Shown in pieces: positions 26,270 to 34,511 of a DNA stretch of 64,000 bases. Within the stretch, counting starts at the first letter, position 1. The number at the start of each line of letters is the position of its first letter. Position numbers and translations under genes: made by a program. Under the pieces are notes generated by a model. It made no database searches, had not been told where the DNA came from, and worked only from the letters and a program-made list of their open reading frames with translations. Source of the DNA: UBA8199 sp964507045 (lineage in GTDB: Bacteria > Verrucomicrobiota > Verrucomicrobiia > Limisphaerales > UBA8199); the NCBI GenBank assembly GCA_964507045.1, contig CAZDOO010000007.1, positions 34,026-98,025 of the forward strand, in the 5' to 3' direction.

Positions 26270-27805
26270 ATGAAGAATTCTATCCTGAATCGCACTTTGT
26301 TGGGCCTCGCGATCTCCGCCTTGCTGGCCGTCGCGGCTTCCGTCGCGCGCGCCGAGGTAAGACTTAGCAGCCTGTTTTCCGATGGCGCCGTGCTGCAGCA
26401 GGGCGTGGCGGTGCCCGTGTGGGGCACGGCTAAAGATGGCGAGCGAGTGACGGTCGTGTTCCGAAAGCAAAAGGTGTCTACCATTGCCAAAGGCGGCCGA
26501 TGGCTGGTGCGTCTCAAACCCCTGAAGGCGGGCGGGCCGGACACCCTCAGCGTGGCCGGCGAAGGCAACACGCTCGTCGTCTCAAACGTCCTAGTCGGCG
26601 AAGTCTGGCTGTGCAGCGGGCAGTCGAACATGGCCTTCGCGCTCTCCCGCGCCGCCAACGCGGCCGAGGCCATCGCCGGCGCGCGCGACCCGCAATTGCG
26701 CTTATTCACCGTGCCGCGCTGCGCGACCAACACGCCGCTCTCCGATGTGCCTGGCGCCTGGGTGGAGTCTGCGCCCGAGACGGCTGCGAGCTTTTCCGCT
26801 GTCGCCTGGTTCTTTGGCCGCGATCTGCGCCGCGCGCTGAAGGTGCCGGTCGGCTTGATCCATTCCTCGGTGGGCGGCACGCCCGCGGAAGCCTGGACTT
26901 CGCGCGCCACGCTCGAGGCCGACCCCAACCTGAAGCCGATTCTGGAGCGCTACGCGGCAAGCATCAAAAACTATGACCCCGCCGCTGCCGCCGCGCGGCA
27001 CAAGCAGGCGCTTGCCCGCTACAAAGCGGCGGTTGCCAAGGCCAAGGCAGCAGGCGAGCCGCCCCCCCAGGCGCCACGCGCGCTGCGGGATCCCCGCCAA
27101 TACTCGGGCCGGCCCTGCGCCCTTTACAATGGCATGATTGCGCCCTTGCAGCCTTACGCGATTGCCGGGGCTATCTGGTATCAAGGGGAGGCCAACTCGC
27201 CCCGCGCCGCCGAGTATCGCAAGTTGTTCCCGACGATGATTCAGGACTGGCGGCGGGCGTGGGGGCAAGGCGATTTCCCGTTCCTCTTTGTGCAGATCGC
27301 GCCGCACCAGCGGATGACCCCGGAGATACGCGAGGCGCAGTTGCTGAGTTGGCAGAATACCTCGCGCACCGCCATGGCGGTTACGGTGGACATCGGCAAT
27401 CCGACGGACATCCATCCCACTCAGAAGGAGCCGGTTGGCGCCCGGCTGGCCTTGGCTGCGCGAGCCGTCGCTTACAAGGAGAAGGTTGCCTATTCCGGTC
27501 CGGTGTATGCGGCGATGAAGGTTAAAGGCCGCCGCGTGGTCCTAAGCTTCCGCCATGTGGGCGGCGGTCTCATGGCAACCGGCGGCGAACTCAAGGGCTT
27601 CACCATCGCCGGGGCGGATGGTAACTTCATGCCCGCCCAAGCAAGCATCGAAGGCGACAAAGTGGTTGTCTCCAGCCCCTCAGTGGCGAAACCCGCCGCG
27701 GTTCGCTACGGTTGGGCCAGCACGCCGGACGTGAATCTGTTCAACCAGGACGGATTGCCCGCCACACCATTCCGGACCGATGTGAAGTGGGCAACCTTCC
27801 CGTAA
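26270..27805 (+). CDS. Sialate O-acetylesterase-like esterase (SASA family)
   Basis: A secreted SGNH-type esterase of 511 residues expected to remove acetyl groups from sugars. A signal peptide is at the N-terminus (MKNSILNRTLLGLAISALLA). The catalytic Ser lies in LCSGQSNMAFALS (about residue 117). WYQGEANSPRA (about 305) forms the oxyanion block, and DIHPTQKEPVGARLAL (about 380) carries the Asp/His. A Lys/Ala-rich insertion sits at about residues 240-265. It fits the glycan-degrading theme of the window. Confidence 0.92.
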   Translation: MKNSILNRTLLGLAISALLAVAASVARAEVRLSSLFSDGAVLQQGVAVPVWGTAKDGERVTVVFRKQKVSTIAKGGRWLVRLKPLKAGGPDTLSVAGEGNTLVVSNVLVGEVWLCSGQSNMAFALSRAANAAEAIAGARDPQLRLFTVPRCATNTPLSDVPGAWVESAPETAASFSAVAWFFGRDLRRALKVPVGLIHSSVGGTPAEAWTSRATLEADPNLKPILERYAASIKNYDPAAAAARHKQALARYKAAVAKAKAAGEPPPQAPRALRDPRQYSGRPCALYNGMIAPLQPYAIAGAIWYQGEANSPRAAEYRKLFPTMIQDWRRAWGQGDFPFLFVQIAPHQRMTPEIREAQLLSWQNTSRTAMAVTVDIGNPTDIHPTQKEPVGARLALAARAVAYKEKVAYSGPVYAAMKVKGRRVVLSFRHVGGGLMATGGELKGFTIAGADGNFMPAQASIEGDKVVVSSPSVAKPAAVRYGWASTPDVNLFNQDGLPATPFRTDVKWATFP

Positions 27806-27828
27806 GCCCAATCCAGTCCCCACTGATT

Positions 27829-29028
27829 ATGTGCGCCGTTGCAGGTTTCCATTTGCTGGAGCCGGCCCCTGCGCAGCATGAGCGCAGGGCTTGTCCGCGG
27901 GCGCTAAATGTCGCCCTCGCTGCTGCGCTGGCATGGCTGCTGTGGCCTGCTCCAATCGCTTACGGAGTCAACCGGCTTACAAATGAATGGTCGGTGGCCA
28001 TCAACAGCACGAGCGACTCAGCGCCCGCCGTTGGGCGTGATGGAACCATCTACTTCGGCACCTGGAAGGGCAAACTCTGGGCCCTCAACCCGGACGGAAA
28101 GCGCAAGTGGGTTTTTCAGGCGGGAAACGAAATCAAGTCTGCGCCCGCCGTTGGCCTGGATGGCACGGTCTATTTCGGCAGCCGGGACTGTAACTTCTAC
28201 GCGGTGGGTGCCGATGGCAAAAAACGGTGGGAGTTCCATACCGGAGCCTGGGTGGACTCGTCCCCGGCGCTGGCGCGCGATGGCACAGTCTATTTCGGAT
28301 CGTGGGACAAGAGTTTCTACGCACTGAATGCGAATGGCGCGAAGCAGTGGCAGTTCACGACTCTCGGCGAGATTGTGTCATCCCCGGCCATTGGGGCTGA
28401 TGGCACGATCTACTTCGGGTCGCATGATAAGAAGTTTTATGCTCTGGCCGCCGACGGACGCAAGAAATGGGAATTCGTGACTGGCGGTCCCATCCTTTCC
28501 TCGCCGGCGCTGAACAAAGACCAATGCCTCTACTTCACATCGGTGGATGGCTGCCTTTATGCGCTCAACCTGGATGGCCGTCTGCGGTGGCAGTTGCGCA
28601 CGGGCGGCATCACCGAATCATCGCCGGTAATCGGTCCCGACGGCACGATCTACGTGGGGGTTCGCGCGCACCTCTGGGCTGTCAGTTCCGACGGCCAGAA
28701 GAAGTGGGAGCGATTCGGTGACGAGAATTACCCCATTGACGCCTCGCCGATCGTTTTGGCGAATGGGTCCATTGGTTGTGTGTCGCGGTCCGGCCTGCTG
28801 TGGTATGTCAGCCCGGAAGCGGCGGTGCAGGACATGTACTACCTTTCGGGCTACGGCTACGGCTCACCGGCAATTGGACCGACCGGAGCCATTTATGTGC
28901 CGAACAACGAAGTTCCCTATGGCGGTCTTTCGGCGCTGCGGTCCGGCACTGCTCTGGGCCGCACGCCCTGGCCCAAGTTCCGGGGCAACGCCAGGAATAC
29001 CGGCAACCTGCAGGACGCTGACCCCTGA
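27829..29028 (+). CDS. Secreted PQQ-like beta-propeller protein
   Basis: A 399-residue protein with about eight propeller blades of 36-40 residues, each containing a form of SAPAVGRDGTIYFGTWKGKL followed by LWALNPDGKRKW. An N-terminal hydrophobic segment (ALNVALAAALAWLLWPAPIA) suggests export. Blades of this kind are found in PQQ dehydrogenases and BamB-like proteins, but there is no catalytic domain here, so the role is unknown. I start at 27829, after the esterase stop; the open frame overlaps it upstream. Confidence 0.87.
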   Translation: MCAVAGFHLLEPAPAQHERRACPRALNVALAAALAWLLWPAPIAYGVNRLTNEWSVAINSTSDSAPAVGRDGTIYFGTWKGKLWALNPDGKRKWVFQAGNEIKSAPAVGLDGTVYFGSRDCNFYAVGADGKKRWEFHTGAWVDSSPALARDGTVYFGSWDKSFYALNANGAKQWQFTTLGEIVSSPAIGADGTIYFGSHDKKFYALAADGRKKWEFVTGGPILSSPALNKDQCLYFTSVDGCLYALNLDGRLRWQLRTGGITESSPVIGPDGTIYVGVRAHLWAVSSDGQKKWERFGDENYPIDASPIVLANGSIGCVSRSGLLWYVSPEAAVQDMYYLSGYGYGSPAIGPTGAIYVPNNEVPYGGLSALRSGTALGRTPWPKFRGNARNTGNLQDADP

Positions 29029-29167
29029 CGATTCGGAAGGCCTCGGGGAAGCCGCCGGCTCAACAGCAGGCATAGTCAACACGCGACAAGATAGGTCTTG
29101 AGGTTGGTATCGGGTTGAGTTAAGAGGGAGCGGCAAGAGTCACAGGATAAACCTAATAAAGGCAGAT

Positions 29168-30271
29168 ATGAATAATGGGAGAATACAATTCGTGGATCTG
29201 GTGGCGCAATACCAGCAGATCAAACCGGAGGTTGACGCGGCGATGGCCAAGGTCTGCGCCCGCGGGGACTTTGTTCTGGGCGAGGACGTAAAACTCTTGG
29301 AACAGGAGTTTGCGGCCTTTTGCCAGGCGCCCCACTGCGTGACCGTGGCTAACGGAACCGAGGCGCTGAAACTGGCACTGCTCGCCTGCGGCATCGGCGC
29401 GGGCGACGAGGTGATTACCTGCACGCACACCTTTATCGCCACCGTGGCGGCGATTGACCAGGCGGGCGCCAGGCCGGTGCTGGTGGATTGCGACCCCAGG
29501 TTCTACACGATTGATCCGGCGCAGGTGGAGCGCGCGATCACCCCGCGCACCAAGGCGATCATGCCGGTGCACCTTTACGGCCAGGCGGCGGACATGGACC
29601 CGATCCTGGAAATAGCGCGCCAGCGCAAGCTGTATGTAATCGAGGATGCCTGCCAGGCGCACGGGGCCGAGTACAAAGGACGCCGCTGCGGTTCGATGGG
29701 GGACATTACAGGGTTCAGCTTCTATCCCGGCAAAAACCTCGGAGCCTACGGGGACGGCGGCGCGATCACCACGACGCGGGCGGACCTGGCGGAGCGCGTC
29801 ATGCTGCTGCGCAATCATGGCCAGAAGGTGAAGTACGAGCACATGGTGAAAGGCTTCAACAGCCGCCTGGACACACTGCAGGCGGTCGTCCTGCGCGTGA
29901 AGCTTCGCCGGCTGGAGCAATGGAATGAAGCGCGCCGGCAGGCCGCGGCGAAATACGACCAACTCCTGGCCGGCACCGGCCTGGTCACGCCCAAGGTGGC
30001 GCCTTACGCCAAACCGGTATTTCACCTCTACGTGGTGCAGGTGCCGGATCGGAAGCAGCAGCAGGCGGCATTTGACGCCGCGATGGTGTCGCACGGGATT
30101 CACTATCCCATCCCCGTGCACTTGCAGCCGGCGTTTGCCGACTTGGGCTATAAGCTGGGCAGCTTCCCCGTCACCGAAGCCCTGGTGTCAAAGATTATTT
30201 CGCTGCCCATGTTCCCCGAACTCACCGACAGCCAGATGCAGCAGGTGGCCGGGGCGTGCCTGAAAGCTTAG
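29168..30271 (+). CDS. DegT/DnrJ/EryC1/StrS family aminotransferase (second copy)
   Basis: A 367-residue PLP enzyme of sugar-nucleotide transamination. It begins MNNGRIQFVDLVAQYQQIKP, has VANGTEALKLALLACGIGAGD (about 58) in the cofactor region, and the PLP Lys in FSFYPGKNLGAYGDGGAI (about 184). It is a normal-length member without the Cys tail of the copy at 9751. The C-terminus SLPMFPELTDSQMQQVA matches the other copy closely, so they are paralogues. No adjacent dehydrogenase is present. Confidence 0.93.
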   Translation: MNNGRIQFVDLVAQYQQIKPEVDAAMAKVCARGDFVLGEDVKLLEQEFAAFCQAPHCVTVANGTEALKLALLACGIGAGDEVITCTHTFIATVAAIDQAGARPVLVDCDPRFYTIDPAQVERAITPRTKAIMPVHLYGQAADMDPILEIARQRKLYVIEDACQAHGAEYKGRRCGSMGDITGFSFYPGKNLGAYGDGGAITTTRADLAERVMLLRNHGQKVKYEHMVKGFNSRLDTLQAVVLRVKLRRLEQWNEARRQAAAKYDQLLAGTGLVTPKVAPYAKPVFHLYVVQVPDRKQQQAAFDAAMVSHGIHYPIPVHLQPAFADLGYKLGSFPVTEALVSKIISLPMFPELTDSQMQQVAGACLKA

Positions 30272-30285
30272 CGCAATCTCACCCT

Positions 30286-30335
30286 CCAAACGGGGAAGCG
30301 CGGGCTCACGCGGACGCTCGTGCTCCCCGGTTTGG
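30286..30335. terminator. Possible bidirectional terminator
   Basis: CCAAACGGGGAAGC (30286-30299) pairs imperfectly with GCTCCCCGGTTTGG (30322-30335), between two convergent genes (stops at 30271 and 30385). The T run is weak on both strands. Confidence 0.45.
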
Positions 30336-30384
30336 GATTTGCGACGGTGTCAACCAAACTGTGCGCGGCCCCTGACGGATTCGC

Positions 30385-31047
30385 CTACTGCTGTTGGAAC
30401 CGCTGCTTCAGTTGTTCCAGCCACCGGTTGACTTCCTTCTCCCACCGGGCGTACTGCTCGGCGTCCAACACCTTCTTGAACTTGGGCGCAACCTCCCGGC
30501 GCATCGCGCCCAGCTTTTCCATCTTCTCCGCCAGGGAAAGGCTGCTGTCCAGGTAGAGCGCGCGCAGTTTCTCCACTTGCTCCTCGTAAACCGGCTTGAG
30601 CTGCTCCCTTTGCGCCTCGGTCAGGTTCAGCTCTTTGATCGCCTCTTGCACTCGCGCGCCTGGCCGGTCGGCCGCCCCCGCCGCCGGCCCTTGTTTTGCC
30701 TTCCACTTCTCAAACTGCTCCGGCGTCAGCACCTTCTTAACCTCCGCCGTGATCTCGTCCCGCACCGCTTTGACCTTCGCGATCTTCTCTTCCCGTGACA
30801 GGCTGGCGTCCTGGCGCAACTCGCGCAGCTTCTCCAGACGCTCGCGGACGATGGCTTGCAGCTTCTGCGTCTGCTCCTCGGTCAGGTTCAACTCCCTGGC
30901 GGTCTCCTGCATCCGCTCGCGCAAAGCGCCAAGCCGACCGGCGCCGGCCGGCGGGGCGGCGTTCGTGGCATCCGCAGCGCGCGTCGGCAGTTGAAAACCC
31001 AAAACACTGGCCACTACGGCCAGCGCAATCAAAATCGGTTTGCTCAT
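30385..31047 (-). CDS. Spy/CpxP-like periplasmic protein with an internal duplication
   Basis: A 220-residue exported helical protein (signal MSKPILIALAVVASVLGF). Two copies of a roughly 75-residue unit are seen, one from ELNLTEEQTQKLQAIV and one from ELNLTEAQREQLKPVY. Both continue to an SREEK/SLAEK stretch and a KKVL(T/D)(P/A)EQ(F/Y)xxW end. LTxxQ motifs of this type mark Spy/CpxP chaperone-like proteins that bind unfolded clients in the periplasm. I start at 31047; the open frame reaches 20 codons further but lacks a signal there. Confidence 0.8.
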   Translation of the reverse strand: MSKPILIALAVVASVLGFQLPTRAADATNAAPPAGAGRLGALRERMQETARELNLTEEQTQKLQAIVRERLEKLRELRQDASLSREEKIAKVKAVRDEITAEVKKVLTPEQFEKWKAKQGPAAGAADRPGARVQEAIKELNLTEAQREQLKPVYEEQVEKLRALYLDSSLSLAEKMEKLGAMRREVAPKFKKVLDAEQYARWEKEVNRWLEQLKQRFQQQ

Positions 31048-31369
31048 ATTTGCAGAAAGGTTGTTCTTGCCGCCGGCAACGGTCTGTTGCCGCGCCCGAG
31101 GGAACAATGTCCTGGGTCCAGACGCGGGCCCAACGCGGTTGGTTACGGTTTTTCCGTGGTTATGTTCATCCCTTCCGCAGATATCCGCACGCCTAGCGGC
31201 TGTTGTGGGAATGAACCCGGCCTTGGGGCTTCGTTAGTTGCCCGCGTTTGAGCCCGCAGAGCCGCCTACAGGCTGTCCGGTGGCCCAGGTTTAGCGATCC
31301 TTGCCCTCTGCCAACACCTGAAGCGATTTAATTTGACACTGACCAGCCCCCTCCGCCGCCACCCAAGGG

Positions 31370-31424
31370 ATACACACCGTCTCTTCACCGTCTAAACACC
31401 CGGTACACACCGTAGGTTCAACTG
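31370..31424. repeat. Half array of five 11-bp units
   Basis: Consecutive units ATACACACCGT, CTCTTCACCGT, CTAAACACCCG, GTACACACCGT, AGGTTCAACTG. The first unit is identical to one in the 25.7-kb array. A proper right arm is missing; only CTGCAGTTAAAC near 31496-31507 vaguely resembles one. It may be a decayed or immature copy. Confidence 0.75.
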
Positions 31425-32230
31425 CATAACCCCCAGCAGCGCCTGAACTTACGCAAATCAACCCCTCCAACAGCCCCCACAAGCGTCATAAACTACTGCA
31501 GTTAAACAACTTACACCCATTTCACCAATCAGCCCCTGCCTTCCCCTCCCCCATTGTCTCACTAGGCCGCCGCCAGCAGGGCGCGCCCGGCAATTCCCGA
31601 GCCATATTGATTGACCATGCCGAAAGCGACATGTTCGCGGGGTGGCGGCCAGATCACGCGCGGGCGGTCTCTGGGACAGGGCTTGGCCCAAGCACACTCC
31701 CCTTCGTCGCTTGCCAAAAGCAGACAAAGAGAGCAAAGCCTTGCCTGGCAATGCCCCGACCGGCAGATCTGGCGGTTTTGCCCGGGACGGGTTGTCCTTG
31801 CGCCGCAAAATGTCATCCTAGGAGCAAACTCCTCGGACGAGGCGGAACGCCAGCCCAGGAAGCAGTCTGCCCGAGACCTCATGGCAGCAACAACGCCGTT
31901 GCCCCCAGGGACTTACGCGCAGTCCAAACTTGGCGCCACCCGGTTATTGCCTTGTCAGGACCTTGTGATAAGCTTTCTGCTGCTGCGCCAATACCGCATG
32001 ATTATGACATCTCAGGCAGTTATTCATTGATGCTATTGCTTGGCCCTAAACCACCCGGTTCTGTCATCGAGCCCAACCCGACACTTGGATTATTGGTTCT
32101 GGATGTTGCCGAGGTGATGCGTCTCGGAAGTTTGTGCTTGGACAACCAAAAAATCGGAGCGCAGCTATCCAGCTCTGCCAACAAACCCAGCGATTCTGAG
32201 ATGCACTCACTTATCTCGATAATTACCAAT

Positions 32231-32316
32231 ATTAGCACGTGTATATGCTAATACATGCCACAAATGGCGAAACGGTAACGATAACGTATTGTGGTTTATA
32301 ATGTTTACAGTATAGC
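32231..32316 (+). promoter_or_regulatory. AT-rich candidate promoter region of mnmG
   Basis: It contains an inverted repeat ATTAGCA/TGCTAAT (32231-32237 and 32246-32252) and a consensus TATAAT at 32297-32302. A second possible pair is TTGTGG (32289-32294) with TATAGC (32311-32316) at 16-bp spacing, ending 14 bp before the ATG. No good -35 matches the TATAAT box. Confidence 0.4.
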
Positions 32317-32330
32317 TTTTTGGGCGCTAC

Positions 32331-34274
32331 ATGTTCATTTATCCAAAGCAGTATGATGTCATAGTCGTAGGTGCTGGCCATGCGGGCATAGAAGCCGCCT
32401 TGGCCTCAGCCAGATTGGGCTGCCAGACATTACTGCTCACGATCAATGCCGACACCGTTGGCCAGATGTCCTGCAACCCGGCAATCGGCGGCTTGGCGAA
32501 AGGTCACATCGCTCGTGAAATTGACGCCATGGGTGGCGAGATGGGCAAGACCACGGACATGACTGGATTGCAGTTCCGGATGCTCAATCGGAAGAAGGGT
32601 CCGGCCGTCCAGGCATTGCGAGCGCAGTGCGACAAGAAAGCATACCAGTTCAGAATGAAGTGGGTCTGCGAGAGGGAGCCGAATCTCGACCTGAGACAAG
32701 CCCAATGCTCAAAACTGCTGCATAAGGATGGCCAAGTCCACGGGGTCGAAACCGCGATGGACGTTCAGTATCTGGGAAAGACCGTGGTTTTGACAACCGG
32801 GACATTCCTCAACGGGCTAATACATATTGGCAGCAACCAGCAGTCTGGAGGTCGCTCCGGAGAAGCGGCGGCTACGGGTTTGTCCGCCTCACTGAAGGAG
32901 GTTGGACTGGAACTCGGCCGGCTGAAGACCGGAACCCCGCCTCGGCTCCTGCGCCGCTCAATTGATTTCAGCAAGACGGAACTACAACCCGGAGAGGAGC
33001 CGATTACGTACTTCACCCACTGGAAGGACGATTTGTTCCACGTGGAACATGCCAGTCGGCCAGATAGGGAACTCAGCGCGGGAGTTGAACATGGCAAAAA
33101 GTTCCACGTGGAACATTCGGCCAAGTACCCCATCGGATCCATTCTCGAACGCATAGGGGGCCAACTCCCGTGCTATATTACCTATACCACCAAGGCCACT
33201 GCCGACGTCATCCGGGCCAATCTCGATAAGTCACCCCTCTATTCGGGCAGGATTAAAGGTGTCGGCCCGCGGTATTGCCCGTCAATCGAGGACAAGATTG
33301 TCAGGTTCTCCGATAAAGACCGCCACCAGATCTTCCTTGAACCTGAGGGAATCAGCACCGACGAAATATACGTTAACGGCTTCTCCACCTCGTTGCCGTT
33401 CGGCGTGCAGATCGAGATGGTCAGGACCATCATCGGCTGCGAAAACGCCGAGATACTCCGGCCCGCTTACGCAATCGAATACGACTTCTGCTTTCCGACG
33501 CAGTTGCAGCCATCGCTCGAGACAAAGGCTTGCCGAAACCTCTATCTGGCAGGACAGATCAATGGCACTTCCGGCTACGAAGAAGCAGCCGGTCAAGGGC
33601 TAATGGCCGGGATCAACGCGGCACGCCGGGTGAAAGGACTTGAACCGGTTGTCCTGAGAAGAGACCAAGCCTACATCGGCGTCCTGATTGACGATCTCGT
33701 CACCAAGGACACAACGGAGCCATACCGGATGTTCACCTCCCGCGCCGAGCACCGGTTGGTGCTGCGCCAGGACAATGCCGATGCCAGGTTATGCGGCCTT
33801 GGCTACGAGATAGGCCTGCTGCCCAAACGCCATTACCTCCAGTTCAAGGCCAGCCAGGAGGCCGTCGAGTCCGAAACCGCGCGCCTGCACCAGACCTGGA
33901 GCGGCTCGCGGACCCTGGCCCAACGGCTGCGCCAGCCGGGCAGCCGATATAAAGACATTACATCATCTAATTCAGATCTATCAGATGAACTAATACACAA
34001 GGTCGAGATCGGGATCAAGTATGCCGGCTACATTGCCCGGCAGGAAAACGAGGTGGCCAAGCTCAAAAACCTCGAGGGCAAGCGGATCCCGGACGGCTTT
34101 GATTACAAAGCCGTGCCCGGACTGCGCACCGAGGCGCGGCAAAAGCTGATTAAGATCCGCCCGGCCACGCTCGGCCAAGCCTCCCGCATCTCCGGCGTGT
34201 CCCCGGCGGACGTTGGGATTCTGATGGTATGGCTGAAGCGCGGCGGCGCCCCGGGCCGGGTCAGGAAAGCCTGA
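32331..34274 (+). CDS. mnmG: tRNA uridine-5-carboxymethylaminomethyl modification enzyme MnmG
   Basis: With MnmE it installs the carboxymethylaminomethyl group on U34 of tRNAs, using FAD and a folate. The 647 residues include the FAD motif VVGAGHAGIEAALASARLG (about 10), SCNPAIGGLAKGHIAREIDA (about 46), VGPRYCPSIEDKIV (about 310) and the C-terminal MnmE-binding end SRISGVSPADVGIL. Between FTHWKDD and QLPCYIT (about 230-282) it carries a roughly 37-residue insertion relative to the usual protein, and this insertion encodes FHVEH twice. The DNA for each is a parS-like palindrome. Unlike in many genomes, no rsmG, parA or parB follows. Confidence 0.96.
   Translation: MFIYPKQYDVIVVGAGHAGIEAALASARLGCQTLLLTINADTVGQMSCNPAIGGLAKGHIAREIDAMGGEMGKTTDMTGLQFRMLNRKKGPAVQALRAQCDKKAYQFRMKWVCEREPNLDLRQAQCSKLLHKDGQVHGVETAMDVQYLGKTVVLTTGTFLNGLIHIGSNQQSGGRSGEAAATGLSASLKEVGLELGRLKTGTPPRLLRRSIDFSKTELQPGEEPITYFTHWKDDLFHVEHASRPDRELSAGVEHGKKFHVEHSAKYPIGSILERIGGQLPCYITYTTKATADVIRANLDKSPLYSGRIKGVGPRYCPSIEDKIVRFSDKDRHQIFLEPEGISTDEIYVNGFSTSLPFGVQIEMVRTIIGCENAEILRPAYAIEYDFCFPTQLQPSLETKACRNLYLAGQINGTSGYEEAAGQGLMAGINAARRVKGLEPVVLRRDQAYIGVLIDDLVTKDTTEPYRMFTSRAEHRLVLRQDNADARLCGLGYEIGLLPKRHYLQFKASQEAVESETARLHQTWSGSRTLAQRLRQPGSRYKDITSSNSDLSDELIHKVEIGIKYAGYIARQENEVAKLKNLEGKRIPDGFDYKAVPGLRTEARQKLIKIRPATLGQASRISGVSPADVGILMVWLKRGGAPGRVRKA
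33034..33049. promoter_or_regulatory. parS-like site 1 (inside mnmG)
   Basis: TGTTCCACGTGGAACA, a perfect 16-bp palindrome, one substitution per half-site from the bacterial parS consensus TGTTTCACGTGAAACA. It encodes LFHVEH in the MnmG frame. Confidence 0.8.
33100..33115. promoter_or_regulatory. parS-like site 2 (inside mnmG)
   Basis: AGTTCCACGTGGAACA, sharing the perfect 14-bp core GTTCCACGTGGAAC with site 1. The centres are exactly 66 bp apart, and it encodes KFHVEH in the same frame. Confidence 0.78.
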
Positions 34275-34327
34275 GCCGCGCGCGCGTGCTTGCGGGCGTG
34301 TTGCCCTCATCACCTTGTGCTCATGCC

Positions 34328-34393
34328 GGTAGGGCGCGCACTCCGTGCGCGCCGCAGAGGGGCCCCGGCGCGCAGCGGAGTGCGCACCCTACC
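34328..34393. repeat. Large GC-rich hairpin (dispersed-repeat type)
   Basis: A 26-base left arm from 34328 (GGTAGGGCGCGCACTCCG...) pairs with the right arm ending at 34393, with one mismatch and one inserted base. It begins about 50 bp past the mnmG stop. It may act as its terminator, although no T run follows. Confidence 0.7.
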
Positions 34394-34511
34394 TTGACGG
34401 TCTGTAGCCGTTTCAAAGCGACTGTGAAAGATCCGCTTTAGGTCCCGGCAACACGTCCTTGCGGCCCCGGGCGCGTGGGCATACAATGGCCGTTCGCAAA
34501 TTAGGAATCTT

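Larger units (their letters stand above)
31048..32330. other. 1.28-kb stretch without a credible gene, upstream of mnmG
   Basis: The widest gene-free region in the window. It holds a half array of 11-bp units at 31370-31424 and becomes AT-rich over the last 120 bp. Open frames exist (e.g. a 214-codon plus-strand frame at 31607-32251) but their products look random. Position upstream of mnmG recalls the oriC location in some bacteria, but I find no cluster of DnaA boxes; the nearest match is TTATCCAAA at 32339-32347, inside mnmG. Confidence 0.5.

Noticed and set aside
26702..27415. Long minus-strand frame within the esterase gene
   Set aside because: Antisense shadow of a high-GC gene; no family features.
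31607..32251. 214-codon open frame upstream of mnmG
   Set aside because: Low-complexity, Pro/Cys-rich product without recognisable structure; probably non-coding.
31048..32330. DnaA box cluster
   Set aside because: No full TTATNCACA match found on either strand by eye; only a near match inside mnmG.
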